A stretch of 64,000 nucleotides of DNA from Abiotrophia defectiva ATCC 49176 (GCF_037041345.1 NZ_CP146287.1:561501-625500), one strand, 5' to 3'. Shown: positions 51,169 through 59,826, counted from the first letter of the stretch. Notes: generated by a model from the sequence alone, not told the origin. Numbers and translations: made by a program.

Positions 51169-51612
51169 ATGCAAATATCAAGTCGCTTTACCATTGCAAT
51201 CCATTCATTGGCCGTCATCTATTTGAGACAAGACCAGCAACGCGTAACAAGTAACTTCCTAGCGGAGAGTATTCAGGTCAACCCCGTGGTCGTGCGGTCG
51301 GTCCTATCCGGCTTGAAGGCGGCTGGCATTATCGAGTCGCGTCAAGGCAGTGGGGGATCACGCTTGGCCAAGCCCCTGGATGCCATCACTTTTTATGATA
51401 TCTATGTCACGGTAGACAGTGTTGACAAGGATGGGCTCTTTAATTTCCATCCTAACCCACATCAGGACTGTCCGGTAGGCCGCAATATTCACCAAGCGGT
51501 GGATGGCAAATTGATACAGATCCAAGCGGCCATGGAAAATGAACTCAAGCGCATCACCATGCAAGATGTGGTGGATGATTTAGAAAAGGCCATTGCCCAA
51601 AGCGCTCAATAA
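51169..51612 (+). CDS. Rrf2 family transcriptional regulator (147 aa)
   Basis: Winged helix-turn-helix of the Rrf2 type: RFTIAIHSLAVIYLR start, then TSNFLAESIQVNPVVVRSVL as the helix-turn-helix and SRQGSGGSRLAKP as the wing. The three-cysteine iron-sulphur cluster of IscR/NsrR is absent; only one cysteine occurs (QDCPVGRNI), which is the YwnA/SaiR-like pattern and suggests thiol-based sensing. The nitroreductase gene follows after 66 bp and may be its target. Confidence 0.85.
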   Translation: MQISSRFTIAIHSLAVIYLRQDQQRVTSNFLAESIQVNPVVVRSVLSGLKAAGIIESRQGSGGSRLAKPLDAITFYDIYVTVDSVDKDGLFNFHPNPHQDCPVGRNIHQAVDGKLIQIQAAMENELKRITMQDVVDDLEKAIAQSAQ

Positions 51613-51678
51613 TCTAAGTAAATTAAATATCCCTTGGGGATTAGAATATATAAAATAGAAAGAATAGAGGTAATTAAT

Positions 51679-52281
51679 ATGTCAAACTTTAACCAATTAC
51701 AAGCAAAACGTCGTTCAATTTATGCGCTCGGTAAGGAGCTGCCAGTTTCTAACGATGCTCTTGTTGAAATCGTCGAAAAAGCCATGAAAGAAGCACCATC
51801 TGCTTTCAACTCTCAATCTAGCCGTGCCGTCATCTTATTCGGCAAAGAGTCTGAAGACTTCTGGAACGAGATTGCTTACAGCGAACTTGAAAAGGTAACG
51901 CCAGCGGAAGCTTTTGAAGGGACTAAAGGTCGTTTAGCAGGTTTCGCAGCAGGGGCTGGGACCATCCTCTTCTTCGAAGACCAAGAAGTCGTAGAAGGCT
52001 TACAAGCTAACTTCCCACTCTACGCTGACAACTTCCCAATCTGGTCAGAACAAGCACACGGGATCAACTTATACGCAGTATGGTTGGCATTGGCTGAACA
52101 AAACATCGGCATGAACGTGCAACACTACAACCCATTAGTAGACGAAAAAGTAGCCGCTAAATACAATATCCCATCTACTTGGAAATTACGTGCTCAAGCA
52201 CCATTCGGTAGCGTGGTGGCACCAGCTGGCGACAAAGAATACATGGCTGACCAAGATCGCGTTAAGTCATTCGGTAAATAA
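51679..52281 (+). CDS. Nitroreductase family protein, Frm2/HBN1-like (200 aa)
   Basis: FMN-dependent oxidoreductase. The opening RRSIYALGKELPVSNDALVE, then APSAFNSQSSRAVILFG (FMN-binding), AHGINLYAVWLALAEQNIGM and PSTWKLRAQAPFGS match the Frm2-like subgroup described as fatty-acid-repressed in yeast and used against nitro-compounds or aldehydes in bacteria. ATG 51679 has AGAGG 9 nt upstream; the longer frame from 51634 lacks a start signal. Codon use is A-ending and highly biased, which suggests high expression. Confidence 0.88.
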   Translation: MSNFNQLQAKRRSIYALGKELPVSNDALVEIVEKAMKEAPSAFNSQSSRAVILFGKESEDFWNEIAYSELEKVTPAEAFEGTKGRLAGFAAGAGTILFFEDQEVVEGLQANFPLYADNFPIWSEQAHGINLYAVWLALAEQNIGMNVQHYNPLVDEKVAAKYNIPSTWKLRAQAPFGSVVAPAGDKEYMADQDRVKSFGK

Positions 52282-52303
52282 GACAAGCTATAGCGAGTAA
52301 GGG

Positions 52304-52334
52304 ACAGAGGTCTAAGTGACCTCTGTTTTTTTTT
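52304..52334 (+). terminator. Terminator after nitroreductase
   Basis: ACAGAGGTC TAAGT GACCTCTGT then eight T. Confidence 0.88.
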
Positions 52335-52350
52335 GTTTCTGCCTCGGTCT

Positions 52351-52538
52351 GCCTTGGCCTGGTCGGGTGCTTAGGGCAAAGTGGACCCTTGTGGCGGGAC
52401 CGGCTCCAGCCAGCCTACGGCTGTCTTCCGCCTTGGCGGTCTATGGTGGCCTAAGTCGCTCCGCTCCAAGGCCACTCATACGCCCGCCATCCTTTAGGCC
52501 ACAAGGGCACTTTGCCCGCACCGGATCAGGCCAAGGCT
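52351..52538. repeat. MITE-like element, copy A
   Basis: About 188 bp without a coding frame. The ends are imperfect inverted repeats of about 45 bp: GCCTTGGCCTGGTCGGGTGC then GGGCAAAGTGGACCCTTGTGGC on the left, and the complement GGCCACAAGGGCACTTTGCCC then CCGGATCAGGCCAAGGC on the right. The centre reads CGCCTTGGCGGTCTATGGTG followed by AAGTCGCTCCGCTCCAAGGCC. It recurs in inverted orientation at 54781-54967 and, degraded, at 54060-54185. The size and terminal repeats fit a non-autonomous miniature element. Confidence 0.7.
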
Positions 52539-52555
52539 GGGACTAGCGTTAAAAA

Positions 52556-52715
52556 TTGAGTCCCTGGCGCAAGTCTTTGGTCGCCCTAATTTCCTTAAGT
52601 TGGTGCCTAAGTTAGGGTGACAAATTAGTCTAGAATAAGACACAAAATAGTCTATATTTAAACCATGTAAGCCCTTGTTTTTTTCTTTGTGAGGACTATA
52701 ATAAGGCTGTAAGTA
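52556..52715 (+). repeat. Duplicated promoter segment, copy 1
   Basis: The region from GAGTCCCTGGCGCAAGTCTT through a CTATAATAAGG -10 box matches 54170-54315 with about 80 percent identity by eye. It carries a stem-forming pair (CCCTAATTT/AAGTTAGGG) and the promoter TTGTTT-16-TATAAT (52675-52702) of the lipoprotein gene. Confidence 0.7.
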
Positions 52716-52746
52716 AAAGTCACAACCAAAAAGGAGGCGCGTCACC

Positions 52747-54000
52747 ATGAGTAAGCGATATGCATTACTCGTCGGTACGGTTATTAGTGCCCTAGCCCTA
52801 AGTGGGTGTGGGCATGGTCAAGGCAATCAGGGAGCTACTAGCACACAGGTCGCGAATTCTGTGACCAGTGAATCCGTCAGCAGTGTGTCTACTAGTCAAT
52901 CCAGTCGTAGCCAGTCAAGTAGTCAGTCAGCAAGTGAGGCCAAATCTAAAGGGGCCTCGCAAGCCAGCCAGGAGCCGGCTAGCAGTCAGGCTCAGCCCTC
53001 TTATTTCAAGCAGATGCAAGCCGCCTATCAAAAGCAGCTGGACTACCGCGATTCGCTGAGTGAAGATGCGCGGTCTTCAGTCCAAGCGCCTTTTACTGCG
53101 GCCTATCAGGAAGGGGAGCGGCTCAAGGGTCTCCACCCCCAAGATAGCCAACGCATTGAGCAGGAGTCAGCAGACTTTCAACACTATCTCAATTGGGATA
53201 AGCAAGCCTTTGCTTCCTTCTTCTTCAAGTGGGCCCAAGGTATGAAGCAAGACTATCGGCCTTTGCATTTGGAAGATTTTGTGGGTATTGGCGACAGCAG
53301 TAATCGGCTCAAAAACGCCACCGTTCATGGGCAAGCCGTGACCTGGAATATTATGGGCAATGTCAAAAACGCTCGTTATGACTATCTAATCTTGGATAGC
53401 TATGAGACAACAGACTCGGACCCAAGTCAGCGTCACCTCTACCTCTTCACCCTCCATCAAGGTCAGCCTCAAGTCCTCTACAGTCAGGCCCATTTGGCTG
53501 ACAGCGATAAGTTAGATTTCAAAGAGACCGAGAATCAGGAATTGAGTCAGGGCTTTGCTAAGTACCTCAATCCTGACAATCGGGACAGTGGCCAAACGAG
53601 TGATGAGGGCACAATCGCGGGGCCAAGTGATATTAGAAGGGATCATATTGCCCAAGTCATGGAAGCCTACAGCAAGGCCCAAGGCCAAACTTATCAGGCT
53701 GCCACGCCAGCTACAGCCTTGTCTTATTATGATTTGGCGGTTCCCGACCAAGTCCTTAACCAAGCCAAAGTGGACGGCCAAGCAGCAAGTTTCCAATTCT
53801 ATGGTATGCAGCTAGGCAAGAGTGACCTCAACTATGAAGTGACGGCCATTTATGTGCGCCAAGACGGCAAGCAGGTGATTGCCTTCGTTAAGCGGCACAA
53901 TCATGCCTATATTTTGGAGGCCACAGCCCAACCAGACCAAGAGGGTCAGGTCTCCTTCCAAACCACCCAGAACCCAGATTTAATGTCAGCATTTGATTAG
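52747..54000 (+). CDS. Lipoprotein of unknown function (417 aa)
   Basis: A type II signal peptide with lipobox ALSGC anchors the mature protein by the cysteine near residue 21. A Ser/Gln-rich linker (residues about 30-85, e.g. SVSTSQSSRSQSSSQSASEA) spaces it from the membrane. The globular part starts near SYFKQMQAAYQKQLDYR and looks mixed alpha/beta (WNIMGNVKNARYDYLILDSY). No known family is recognised. AAGGAGGCG precedes the ATG. It is flanked by MITE-like copies A and B. Confidence 0.7.
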   Translation: MSKRYALLVGTVISALALSGCGHGQGNQGATSTQVANSVTSESVSSVSTSQSSRSQSSSQSASEAKSKGASQASQEPASSQAQPSYFKQMQAAYQKQLDYRDSLSEDARSSVQAPFTAAYQEGERLKGLHPQDSQRIEQESADFQHYLNWDKQAFASFFFKWAQGMKQDYRPLHLEDFVGIGDSSNRLKNATVHGQAVTWNIMGNVKNARYDYLILDSYETTDSDPSQRHLYLFTLHQGQPQVLYSQAHLADSDKLDFKETENQELSQGFAKYLNPDNRDSGQTSDEGTIAGPSDIRRDHIAQVMEAYSKAQGQTYQAATPATALSYYDLAVPDQVLNQAKVDGQAASFQFYGMQLGKSDLNYEVTAIYVRQDGKQVIAFVKRHNHAYILEATAQPDQEGQVSFQTTQNPDLMSAFD

Positions 54001-54003
54001 TTT

Positions 54004-54046
54004 TAAAAAGGACCCAGCCTCTATGTTAGGGGCGGGGTCCTTTTTG
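54004..54046 (+). terminator. Terminator after lipoprotein gene
   Basis: AAAAAGGACCC ... GGGTCCTTTTT. Confidence 0.85.
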
Positions 54047-54059
54047 TTTCTGCCTCGGT

Positions 54060-54185
54060 CTGCCTTGGCCTGGACCGGTTCGAGCCTGGCCAGCCAGTCT
54101 CTCGCCTTGCCTAGCTATTGAGTCCCTAAGTCGCTGCGCTCCAAGGGCCTCTAATGTGCTAGTCATCCTTTGGGCCCCTGGCGCA
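54060..54185. repeat. MITE-like element, degraded copy B
   Basis: It begins CTGCCTTGGCCTGG, contains TAAGTCGCTGCGCTCCAAGG and GTCATCCTTTGGGCC as in copy A, but lacks much of the left interior and the right terminal repeat. It ends directly against the second copy of the duplicated promoter segment. Confidence 0.6.
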
Positions 54186-54315
54186 AGTCTTTGGCCGCCC
54201 CAATTTCCTTAAGTTGGTGTTGAAGTTAGGGTGACAAACTTGTCAAAAAGCTTATATCTAAATGAAGTAGGCCTGTTTATTTTTGTTTGAGAGGGCTATA
54301 ATAAGGGTGTAAGCA
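54170..54315 (+). repeat. Duplicated promoter segment, copy 2
   Basis: It matches 52556-52715: CCCTGGCGCAAGTCTTTGG, TTTCCTTAAGTTGGTG, AAGTTAGGGTGACAAA and a CTATAATAAGG -10 box (TATAAT at 54297-54302). It lies immediately upstream of the DUF6483 gene, as copy 1 lies upstream of the lipoprotein gene. Confidence 0.7.
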
Positions 54316-54343
54316 GAATTATCAATCAAAAGGAGGAAGCGTC

Positions 54344-54664
54344 ATGTTTGTTGAAAATGATTATATCTTGCGCCAAATTAAGCAGGTCATTCGTAATTTG
54401 GCGGGACTCTTGAATTTGCAGACCGTTTTTGACTTGCTGAGTGATACCATCGACATTCAGGATGAAGCCGCCGTTCTTAGGGTGACCAATGACTACTATG
54501 CGGAATTAATCCGTATAAAATCCCAAAGTAAAGGGGCGGACTATCTCAAACGATTGAGTGAGACTTCTGGCGTGTCCCTTGAATCCCTAAATAAACTGAT
54601 AGACGGGCAAGAGATGCTGGATCAAGAACAAGTAGCCCTCTTAAAATCCTATTTTGGGGATTGA
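54344..54664 (+). CDS. DUF6483 family protein (106 aa)
   Basis: The opening FVENDYILRQIKQVIRNLAG is characteristic of DUF6483 proteins, small helical Firmicutes proteins of unknown role. The rest is predicted helical (DYYAELIRIKSQSKGADYL) and ends DQEQVALLKSYFGD, normal for the family. AAAGGAGG precedes the ATG. Its promoter region is a near copy of that of the lipoprotein gene 1.6 kb upstream, so the two may be co-regulated. Confidence 0.75.
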   Translation: MFVENDYILRQIKQVIRNLAGLLNLQTVFDLLSDTIDIQDEAAVLRVTNDYYAELIRIKSQSKGADYLKRLSETSGVSLESLNKLIDGQEMLDQEQVALLKSYFGD

Positions 54665-54780
54665 TAGAGTGGGTGTGAGTTGGTTCTCTTGGTAACATGA
54701 TTTTGAGAATAATAGGGAGAATTGTGCTTCCGTAGCTTTGTAATCCTTTAATCGCGTCCAAGAAACCTTTTATCCCCCTA

Positions 54781-54967
54781 GGCTTGGCAAGGCGGCTGCG
54801 GGGCAAAGTAGCCCTTGTGGCATTAGGATGGCGGTCGTATGAGTGGCCTTGGAGCGCAGCGACTCAGGCCACCATAGACCGCCAAGGCGGAAGACAGCCC
54901 CAGGCTGGCTGGAGCCGGTCCGTCACAAGGGCCTAACTTTGCCTAGAGCGGCCGCCGTGGCCAAGCC
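54781..54967. repeat. MITE-like element, copy C (inverted relative to copy A)
   Basis: The reverse complement of this segment matches copy A along its length, including ACCGGCTCCAGCCAGCCT, GTCTTCCGCCTTGGCGGTCT and CGCTCCAAGGCCACTCATAC. Terminal repeats GGCTTGGCAAGGCGGC... and ...GGCCGCCGTGGCCAAGCC are present. A 448-bp gap around it (54665-55112) holds no gene. Confidence 0.7.
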
Positions 54968-55104
54968 AGAACAAGGCACAAGCAGGCAGACAAAAAGAGG
55001 CTCTAGGGCCTCTTTTCTTAGCAAGGGCCTAACTTTGCCTAGAGCAGCCGCCGTGGCCAAGCCAGAAGCAGGCAGACAAAAAGAGGCCCTAGGGCCTCTT
55101 TTTT
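54926..55104. repeat. Two tandem ~97-bp units with hairpin terminators
   Basis: The unit CAAGGGCCTAACTTTGCCTA ... AGCAGGCAGACAAAAAGAGG ... occurs at 54926 and 55022. Each copy ends in an AAAAGAGGC(C/T)CTAGGGCCTCTTTT hairpin (54992-55017 and 55078-55104). The second hairpin is 9 bp from the stop of the minus-strand DUF4097 gene and probably terminates it. The unit overlaps the end of MITE-like copy C. Confidence 0.7.
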
Positions 55105-55112
55105 GATTTCTA

Positions 55113-55982
55113 TTATTCCGAGAATTGGACGTTAACATTACCAGTTGACGAATGGGCCTTGACTTTCTTGCTGGCGCCTTCGTTTTCTTGGGTTTTGTTG
55201 CCCATGGTCTTGGTGTCGATTTGATAGTCCTTGCGTTTGCCTTGAATCGTGGCCTTAATATCACCCGTTGAAGAGGAGAGTTCAATGTCAGACACGTCAT
55301 TCAAGCCCTGAATGTCCACTTCCCCAGTTGAACTATTGGCCTTGAAGGTCGTGCCACTGGCTTGGGTTTGCTTGGTGCGGATATCACCCGTTGAAGCAGA
55401 TAGGTCAAAGTTTTGGCCGGAAACCTGGTCAAGGCTAATCTTACCCGTTGAGGCAGAGACGTTAATATCCTTGCTAGCCTTAACCTTTTCTAGCTGGATG
55501 TCGCCAGTCGAATCGTCGAGCTTGAGGTTGTCCTTGAGGTTAAGGTCGCGGACGGTGATGGACCCAGTCGAAGACTTGACGTCCACTTTGGCAGCCAGCT
55601 CCTTAGGCACCGTAATGTTAATCTTGTGGGAATTGAAGATACCGAAGGGGTTGAAGGACCAGAAATTGAAGAAGAAGAACTGACCCTTGGATTGCATAAT
55701 CAGGCGAGAGCCTTCTTGCTTGATGTTATAGTTGATGCTGCGATCTTCGGTATAGTCAATCTTGATGTCGGATTGGTCAGTGCCTGTGACGGTCACATCC
55801 GCAATCGAAGCCTTGACGACCAACTCGGTCACATCGCTAGCTGAGGCTTGGTATTGCTTGTTCTCTGGCGTTCCGGCCATACTAAAGCGAGTCAGGTCGC
55901 CACCCGATAGGGCGAAGGCCGTCCCAATGGACAAGAGACCAATGATAATGAGTAAAATGGCGATTTTGGTCAGGTTTTTCAT
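55113..55982 (-). CDS. DUF4097 family beta-strand-repeat protein (289 aa)
   Basis: One N-terminal membrane helix (residues about 5-26) is followed by a predicted beta-solenoid with repeated STG[DEKS]I units: SSTGSITVRDL, DSTGDIQLEKV, ASTGKISLDQV, ASTGDIRTKQT, SSTGEVDIQGL, SSTGDIKATI and SSTGNVNVQF, spaced about 20 residues. This is the DUF4097/LiaG pattern. With DUF1700 and PadR it forms a common Firmicutes operon linked to envelope stress. The ATG follows AAAGGAG, and the gap to DUF1700 is 24 bp. Confidence 0.9.
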   Translation of the reverse strand: MKNLTKIAILLIIIGLLSIGTAFALSGGDLTRFSMAGTPENKQYQASASDVTELVVKASIADVTVTGTDQSDIKIDYTEDRSINYNIKQEGSRLIMQSKGQFFFFNFWSFNPFGIFNSHKINITVPKELAAKVDVKSSTGSITVRDLNLKDNLKLDDSTGDIQLEKVKASKDINVSASTGKISLDQVSGQNFDLSASTGDIRTKQTQASGTTFKANSSTGEVDIQGLNDVSDIELSSSTGDIKATIQGKRKDYQIDTKTMGNKTQENEGASKKVKAHSSTGNVNVQFSE

Positions 55983-56006
55983 AAATAAGCTCCTTTCTAG
56001 GTGAGT

Positions 56007-56576
56007 CTAGTCGCGACGAGAGTGAATCCAGCGCAGTCGATGGTTGAGATTGCGGAAGCCACGTTGGGCCCATGGCAAGAATAGGAGACCTAGACCGACT
56101 AGGGAAAGACCTGCCCCGAAGTTGAAGAGGGCATTAATCAGGTTGAAACCGGAGGTGAAGGGGCTGGTCACCGCTATGAATGCACCGCCGAAAATAAAGG
56201 CAAAGACCGTGACATAGAAGGCGAAGAGTAGGGATGCCATCACCAATACCAAAGCAAAGCCTATAGCGCCGACCGTTATAATAAGTGGCAACCAGATGGG
56301 GAAGGTCAGGGCAATCAAGACCCATTGGCCACCCGAAATAGGGCGTTTGGGTTTGAGCTTTTGCTTGACCCGCTCAAAGGGTGACATTTCCGCTAGAATC
56401 CGGTTAGCAATTTCATCTAAGTCACCCAAGTCCGCTACGGCTTGGTCCTCGGTCATGCCTTCGTCTAGGCGGTCATCAATCATCTCATCGAAGAAGGACA
56501 GGGTGGTGGCCAGTTCTTCCTCGGGTAGGCCGGACAAGCGCCGGGCTAGTTGGTGTTTGAAGTCGTATCTATTCAT
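56007..56576 (-). CDS. DUF1700 family membrane protein (189 aa)
   Basis: The N-terminal cytosolic part (RYDFKHQLARRLSGLPEEEL, then FFDEMIDDRLDEGMTEDQAV) is the DUF1700 signature. Three or four hydrophobic segments follow from about residue 90 to 170, including an aromatic ALLFAFYVTVFAFIFGGAF stretch. ATG 56576 is 9 nt after AGGAG; an ATG at 56585 touches that site. It overlaps the PadR gene by 8 bp, so translation is coupled. The function is unknown beyond operon association. Confidence 0.88.
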   Translation of the reverse strand: MNRYDFKHQLARRLSGLPEEELATTLSFFDEMIDDRLDEGMTEDQAVADLGDLDEIANRILAEMSPFERVKQKLKPKRPISGGQWVLIALTFPIWLPLIITVGAIGFALVLVMASLLFAFYVTVFAFIFGGAFIAVTSPFTSGFNLINALFNFGAGLSLVGLGLLFLPWAQRGFRNLNHRLRWIHSRRD

Positions 56577-56886
56577 GTCGATCATCTCCTAGGATAAAGT
56601 GGTAGGCTTTCATGACGGCGTCCCAGTCCTGGAGAAAGTTCTGGATTTGACTGTGGCCGACATGGGTCAGGCGGTAGTACTTGCGTAGACGTCCCTTATG
56701 CTCAATCGAGTAGGCAGCCACCGCCTGGTTGGCTTCCAGTCGCTTGAGGATGGGGTAGAGGGTGGATTCGGAGATCGGAATGTATTCCGACACATCTTTG
56801 ACAATTTTGTAGCCGTAGGAGTCTTCTTGGCGCAGGGCGGCCAATACACAGACTTCCAAAAGGCCACGCTTGAGTTGAGCTTCCAT
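56569..56886 (-). CDS. PadR family transcriptional regulator (105 aa)
   Basis: Short (type 2) PadR protein: LKRGLLEVCVLAALRQEDSY, GYKIVKDVSEYIPISESTLY and PILKRLEANQAVAAYSIEHK form the winged helix, and LRKYYRLTHVGHSQI the wing and dimer helix. These match the family motifs (GYxI, STLYP, KRLE, KYYxLT). It leads the PadR-DUF1700-DUF4097 operon and has an inverted repeat on its own promoter, so autorepression is likely. Confidence 0.92.
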   Translation of the reverse strand: MEAQLKRGLLEVCVLAALRQEDSYGYKIVKDVSEYIPISESTLYPILKRLEANQAVAAYSIEHKGRLRKYYRLTHVGHSQIQNFLQDWDAVMKAYHFILGDDRHE

Positions 56887-56908
56887 AGGCGTTCTTCCTT
56901 TCTACACC

Positions 56909-56940
56909 TATACTATACAACGCATAGTATAATGCGTCAA
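56909..56940 (-). promoter_or_regulatory. PadR operon promoter with operator
   Basis: On the minus strand: TTGACG, 17-nt spacer, TATAGT. A perfect inverted repeat TATACTAT/ATAGTATA with a 7-nt spacer (56909-56931) covers the -10 and most of the spacer. Confidence 0.75.
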
Positions 56941-56995
56941 GGGATATTCTGTTATAAATAGTAAAATCGGTCTTAAGTCTGAGAAAAAAGAGGGG

Positions 56996-57046
56996 TTTAC
57001 AAATGTAATCTAAGGTGTTATACTAGAAATTAAGATTACACTTGTA
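56996..57046 (+). promoter_or_regulatory. Copper-responsive promoter with two cop boxes
   Basis: TTTACA (56996-57001), 17-nt spacer, TATACT (57019-57024). Both CopY boxes match TACAnnTGTA exactly: TACAAATGTA (56998-57007, over the -35) and TACACTTGTA (57037-57046, just past the start point). CopY represses such operons until copper rises. No copY gene lies in the window. Confidence 0.85.
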
Positions 57047-57080
57047 ATCTTAAAAAATGAGATTAAGGAAGGTGATGACC

Positions 57081-59549
57081 ATGTCACAAGAATATGCGAT
57101 TCAAGGCCTATCTTGCGCTTCTTGTGCCCATGCAGTGGAAGTGGCCCTGCAGGCCGTAACGGGCGTCAAGTCAGCACAAGTGAATTTAGCAACTGAAAAA
57201 GTCAGCCTGGAGACAGAAGGGAGTGTCAGCCCCCTAGACTTGCAGGCAGCGGTCCAGGCGGCCGGTTATGATTTGGTCCTGCCCCAAGTGACGCAAAACT
57301 TCGCCCTAACAGGCATGTCCTGTGCTTCTTGCGCGGCCAATATTGAGTCTGCAGTCAGCAGCCTGCCAGAAGTCAGCGCGGCTAGCGTCAATCTGGCCAC
57401 TGAAGTCCTGTCGGTGACCTACCAGCCAGGCGCTATTAATGAAGAAATAATTTGCCAAACCGTGGCAGAGGCCGGCTATCAAGCCCAACTCCTAGCAGAT
57501 CAAGCTGGAGCTAGCCAAGCGCAAATCCAGCAAGAGGCGGATCAGGCGGCCCAAGCCAAGGCCAGCCACCAAGCAGCCCTCTGGCGTCGTTTCTGGCAGT
57601 CGGCCATTTTCGCCTTGCCACTGCTCTGTCTAGCCATGGCCGAAATGGTAGGCCTGACCCTACCAACTTGGCTCAGCCATCGCGGAGGTGGTCAGCTCTT
57701 TGTTAGTCTGCAGCTGGCCTTGACCCTGCCTATTCTCTGGCTGGGGCGGTCCTTCTTCCTAAATGGCTTCAAGCATTTGGTCAAGGGCCATCCTAATATG
57801 GATTCCCTGGTGGCCCTGGGAACGAGTGCGGCGGTAGCCTATAGCCTTTATAGTAGTATTCAGGTCTGGTTGGGCGACCACCATGCGGCCATGTCTCTCT
57901 ATTATGAGTCAGCCGGCGTCATCCTGACCCTGGTGACACTAGGTAAATATTTCGAAGCCCGGTCCAAAGGCCAGACCTCAGCCGCCATTCAGGCCCTGAT
58001 TAAGCTGGCCCCTCAAGAGGCTCAAGTCTTACGAGAAGGCCAGGAAGTAACCTTGCCACTGGACCAAGTCCAAGTGGGCGACCTAGTTCGGGTCCGCCCT
58101 GGACAAAAGATTCCGGTCGACGGCCGGGTAGTGGAAGGCCAATCCTGGGTGGACGAGTCCATGTTGACCGGTGAGAGCCTGCCGGTCGCTAAAAAGGTAG
58201 GTGACCAAGTGGTGGGCGCCAGCCTCAACCAGCAAGGGTCTTTAATTGTTGAAACCAATAAAGTGGGCCAAGACACCACCTTGGCGCAGATTATTCATTT
58301 AGTTCAAGCAGCTCAAGGCTCTAAGGCGCCTATTGCCCAATTGGCTGACCGGGTTTCGGCTGTCTTCGTGCCGGTCGTTATGACCTTGGCCCTAGTGGCT
58401 GGTCTGGCCTGGTACCTGATTGGCGGCCAGTCCTGGGCCTTTGCCTTGACCATTAGCATTGCAGTCCTCGTGATTGCCTGTCCTTGTGCATTGGGCTTGG
58501 CCACGCCAACTGCCATTATGGTGGGGACCGGTAAAGGGGCTGAGCAGGGCATTCTGATTAAGTCCGGGACCGCCCTAGAAATGGCCCACCAAGTGGACGC
58601 CGTAGTCTTGGATAAGACGGGGACCCTGACCCAGGGCCAACCCCAAGTGACCGATGTCCTGCCTCTGACAGGCTGGACGCCAGATCAGTTACTGGCCTTG
58701 GCAGCTGCGGCTGAAGTTAACTCTGAGCACCCACTGGGTCAAGCCATTGTGGCCGGGGCCCGTGAGCGGGAGCTGGCTTTGCCTGAAGTGACTGACTTCC
58801 AATCACTGACCGGGTCGGGGATTCAAGTCCGGCTAGATCAGGCGACTTATTACCTGGGCAACCGACGGCTCATGCAAGAGCAGGGGCTGGATTTGGGTCA
58901 GGCAGAAGATCAGGCGGCGGCTTTGGCAGCTGGGGGCAAGACGCCAATTTATGTGGCCAATGAGCATGAGCTCCTAGGCCTGATTGCGGTAGCCGACCCG
59001 CTTAAGGAGACTAGTCCGGAGGCTGTCCGCCGCCTCAAGGCCATGGGCTTGCAGGTTATTATGTTGACGGGCGACAATGCCAAGACGGCGCAGGCTTTGG
59101 CTGCAGAAGCTGGCATTGACCAGGTGATTAGCGACGTTCTGCCTGCAGACAAGGCCCAGGTAGTGGCTGATTTGCAGGCGCAAGGACTCAAGGTAGCCAT
59201 GGTAGGGGACGGTATCAATGATGCGCCTGCCCTGGCCCAGGCAGATGTGGGCTTGGCCATTGGCCGGGGGACGGACGTGGCCATTGAGTCGGCTGATATG
59301 GTCCTCATGGGCTCTGACCTGATTAGCGTGGCGACCGCCATCAAGCTCAGCCAGGCCACCATCCGTAATATTAAGGAGAACCTATTCTGGGCTTTTGCCT
59401 ACAATGTGCTGGGCATCCCAGTAGCCATGGGGGTCTTGCACCTCTTTGGCGGGCCGCTCCTCAACCCCATGTTGGCGGGCGCGGCCATGAGCTTCAGCTC
59501 CGTCTCAGTCATTGTCAATGCCTTGCGCCTACGTCGTTTCAAGGCTTAA
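57081..59549 (+). CDS. copA: Copper-exporting P1B-type ATPase, copy 1 (822 aa)
   Basis: Two heavy-metal-binding domains at the N-terminus carry CxxC motifs C12/C15 (GLSCASCAH) and C81/C84 (GMSCASCAA). About eight membrane helices follow, with the transport motif CPC at C467-C469 (ACPCALG). The phosphorylation site DKTGT has D511, HP is in EHPLGQ, and GDGINDAP is the hinge motif. The CPC form with tandem CxxC domains indicates Cu(I) export. ATG 57081 has GGAAGG 8 nt upstream. It is expressed from the cop-box promoter and followed by copZ. A near-identical second copy lies at 60070. Confidence 0.95.
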   Translation: MSQEYAIQGLSCASCAHAVEVALQAVTGVKSAQVNLATEKVSLETEGSVSPLDLQAAVQAAGYDLVLPQVTQNFALTGMSCASCAANIESAVSSLPEVSAASVNLATEVLSVTYQPGAINEEIICQTVAEAGYQAQLLADQAGASQAQIQQEADQAAQAKASHQAALWRRFWQSAIFALPLLCLAMAEMVGLTLPTWLSHRGGGQLFVSLQLALTLPILWLGRSFFLNGFKHLVKGHPNMDSLVALGTSAAVAYSLYSSIQVWLGDHHAAMSLYYESAGVILTLVTLGKYFEARSKGQTSAAIQALIKLAPQEAQVLREGQEVTLPLDQVQVGDLVRVRPGQKIPVDGRVVEGQSWVDESMLTGESLPVAKKVGDQVVGASLNQQGSLIVETNKVGQDTTLAQIIHLVQAAQGSKAPIAQLADRVSAVFVPVVMTLALVAGLAWYLIGGQSWAFALTISIAVLVIACPCALGLATPTAIMVGTGKGAEQGILIKSGTALEMAHQVDAVVLDKTGTLTQGQPQVTDVLPLTGWTPDQLLALAAAAEVNSEHPLGQAIVAGARERELALPEVTDFQSLTGSGIQVRLDQATYYLGNRRLMQEQGLDLGQAEDQAAALAAGGKTPIYVANEHELLGLIAVADPLKETSPEAVRRLKAMGLQVIMLTGDNAKTAQALAAEAGIDQVISDVLPADKAQVVADLQAQGLKVAMVGDGINDAPALAQADVGLAIGRGTDVAIESADMVLMGSDLISVATAIKLSQATIRNIKENLFWAFAYNVLGIPVAMGVLHLFGGPLLNPMLAGAAMSFSSVSVIVNALRLRRFKA

Positions 59550-59569
59550 GAGTAAAAGGAGAGATTATA

Positions 59570-59770
59570 ATGGAAAAAACTTATCTAGTAGAAGCCATGA
59601 AATGTGGTGGCTGTGCCAAGAATATTGAGAACCTACTTAGCCAAGTAGCCGGCGTCCAAGCCGTAAGCACCGACCTGGCCAGCAAAAGTGTGACCGTCAC
59701 CGGTCAGGTAGACCAAGCCAACTTGCAAGAAGCCTTGGCGCAAACTAAATATGTCCTGGCTGCTAAGTAG
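59570..59770 (+). CDS. copZ: Copper chaperone (66 aa)
   Basis: A single HMA domain with the metal site MKCGGCAKNI (C13/C16 region), the beta-alpha-beta-beta-alpha-beta size of CopZ (66-70 residues) and the usual SVTVTGQVDQ strand. It carries Cu(I) to CopA or CopY. The gene is 20 bp after copA with AAAGGAGA before the ATG and shares its promoter. Confidence 0.9.
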   Translation: MEKTYLVEAMKCGGCAKNIENLLSQVAGVQAVSTDLASKSVTVTGQVDQANLQEALAQTKYVLAAK

Positions 59771-59784
59771 TTGGGTTAAGGAGG

Positions 59785-59812
59785 AAGACTAGCTCTATGG
59801 GGCTGGTCTTTA
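59785..59812 (+). terminator. Hairpin after copZ
   Basis: AAGACTAGC TCTATGG GGCTGGTCTT; the T-run is short. The same hairpin recurs after the second copZ at 62763 with a longer T-run. Confidence 0.6.
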
Positions 59813-59826
59813 TTCTTGGGTTTGGG

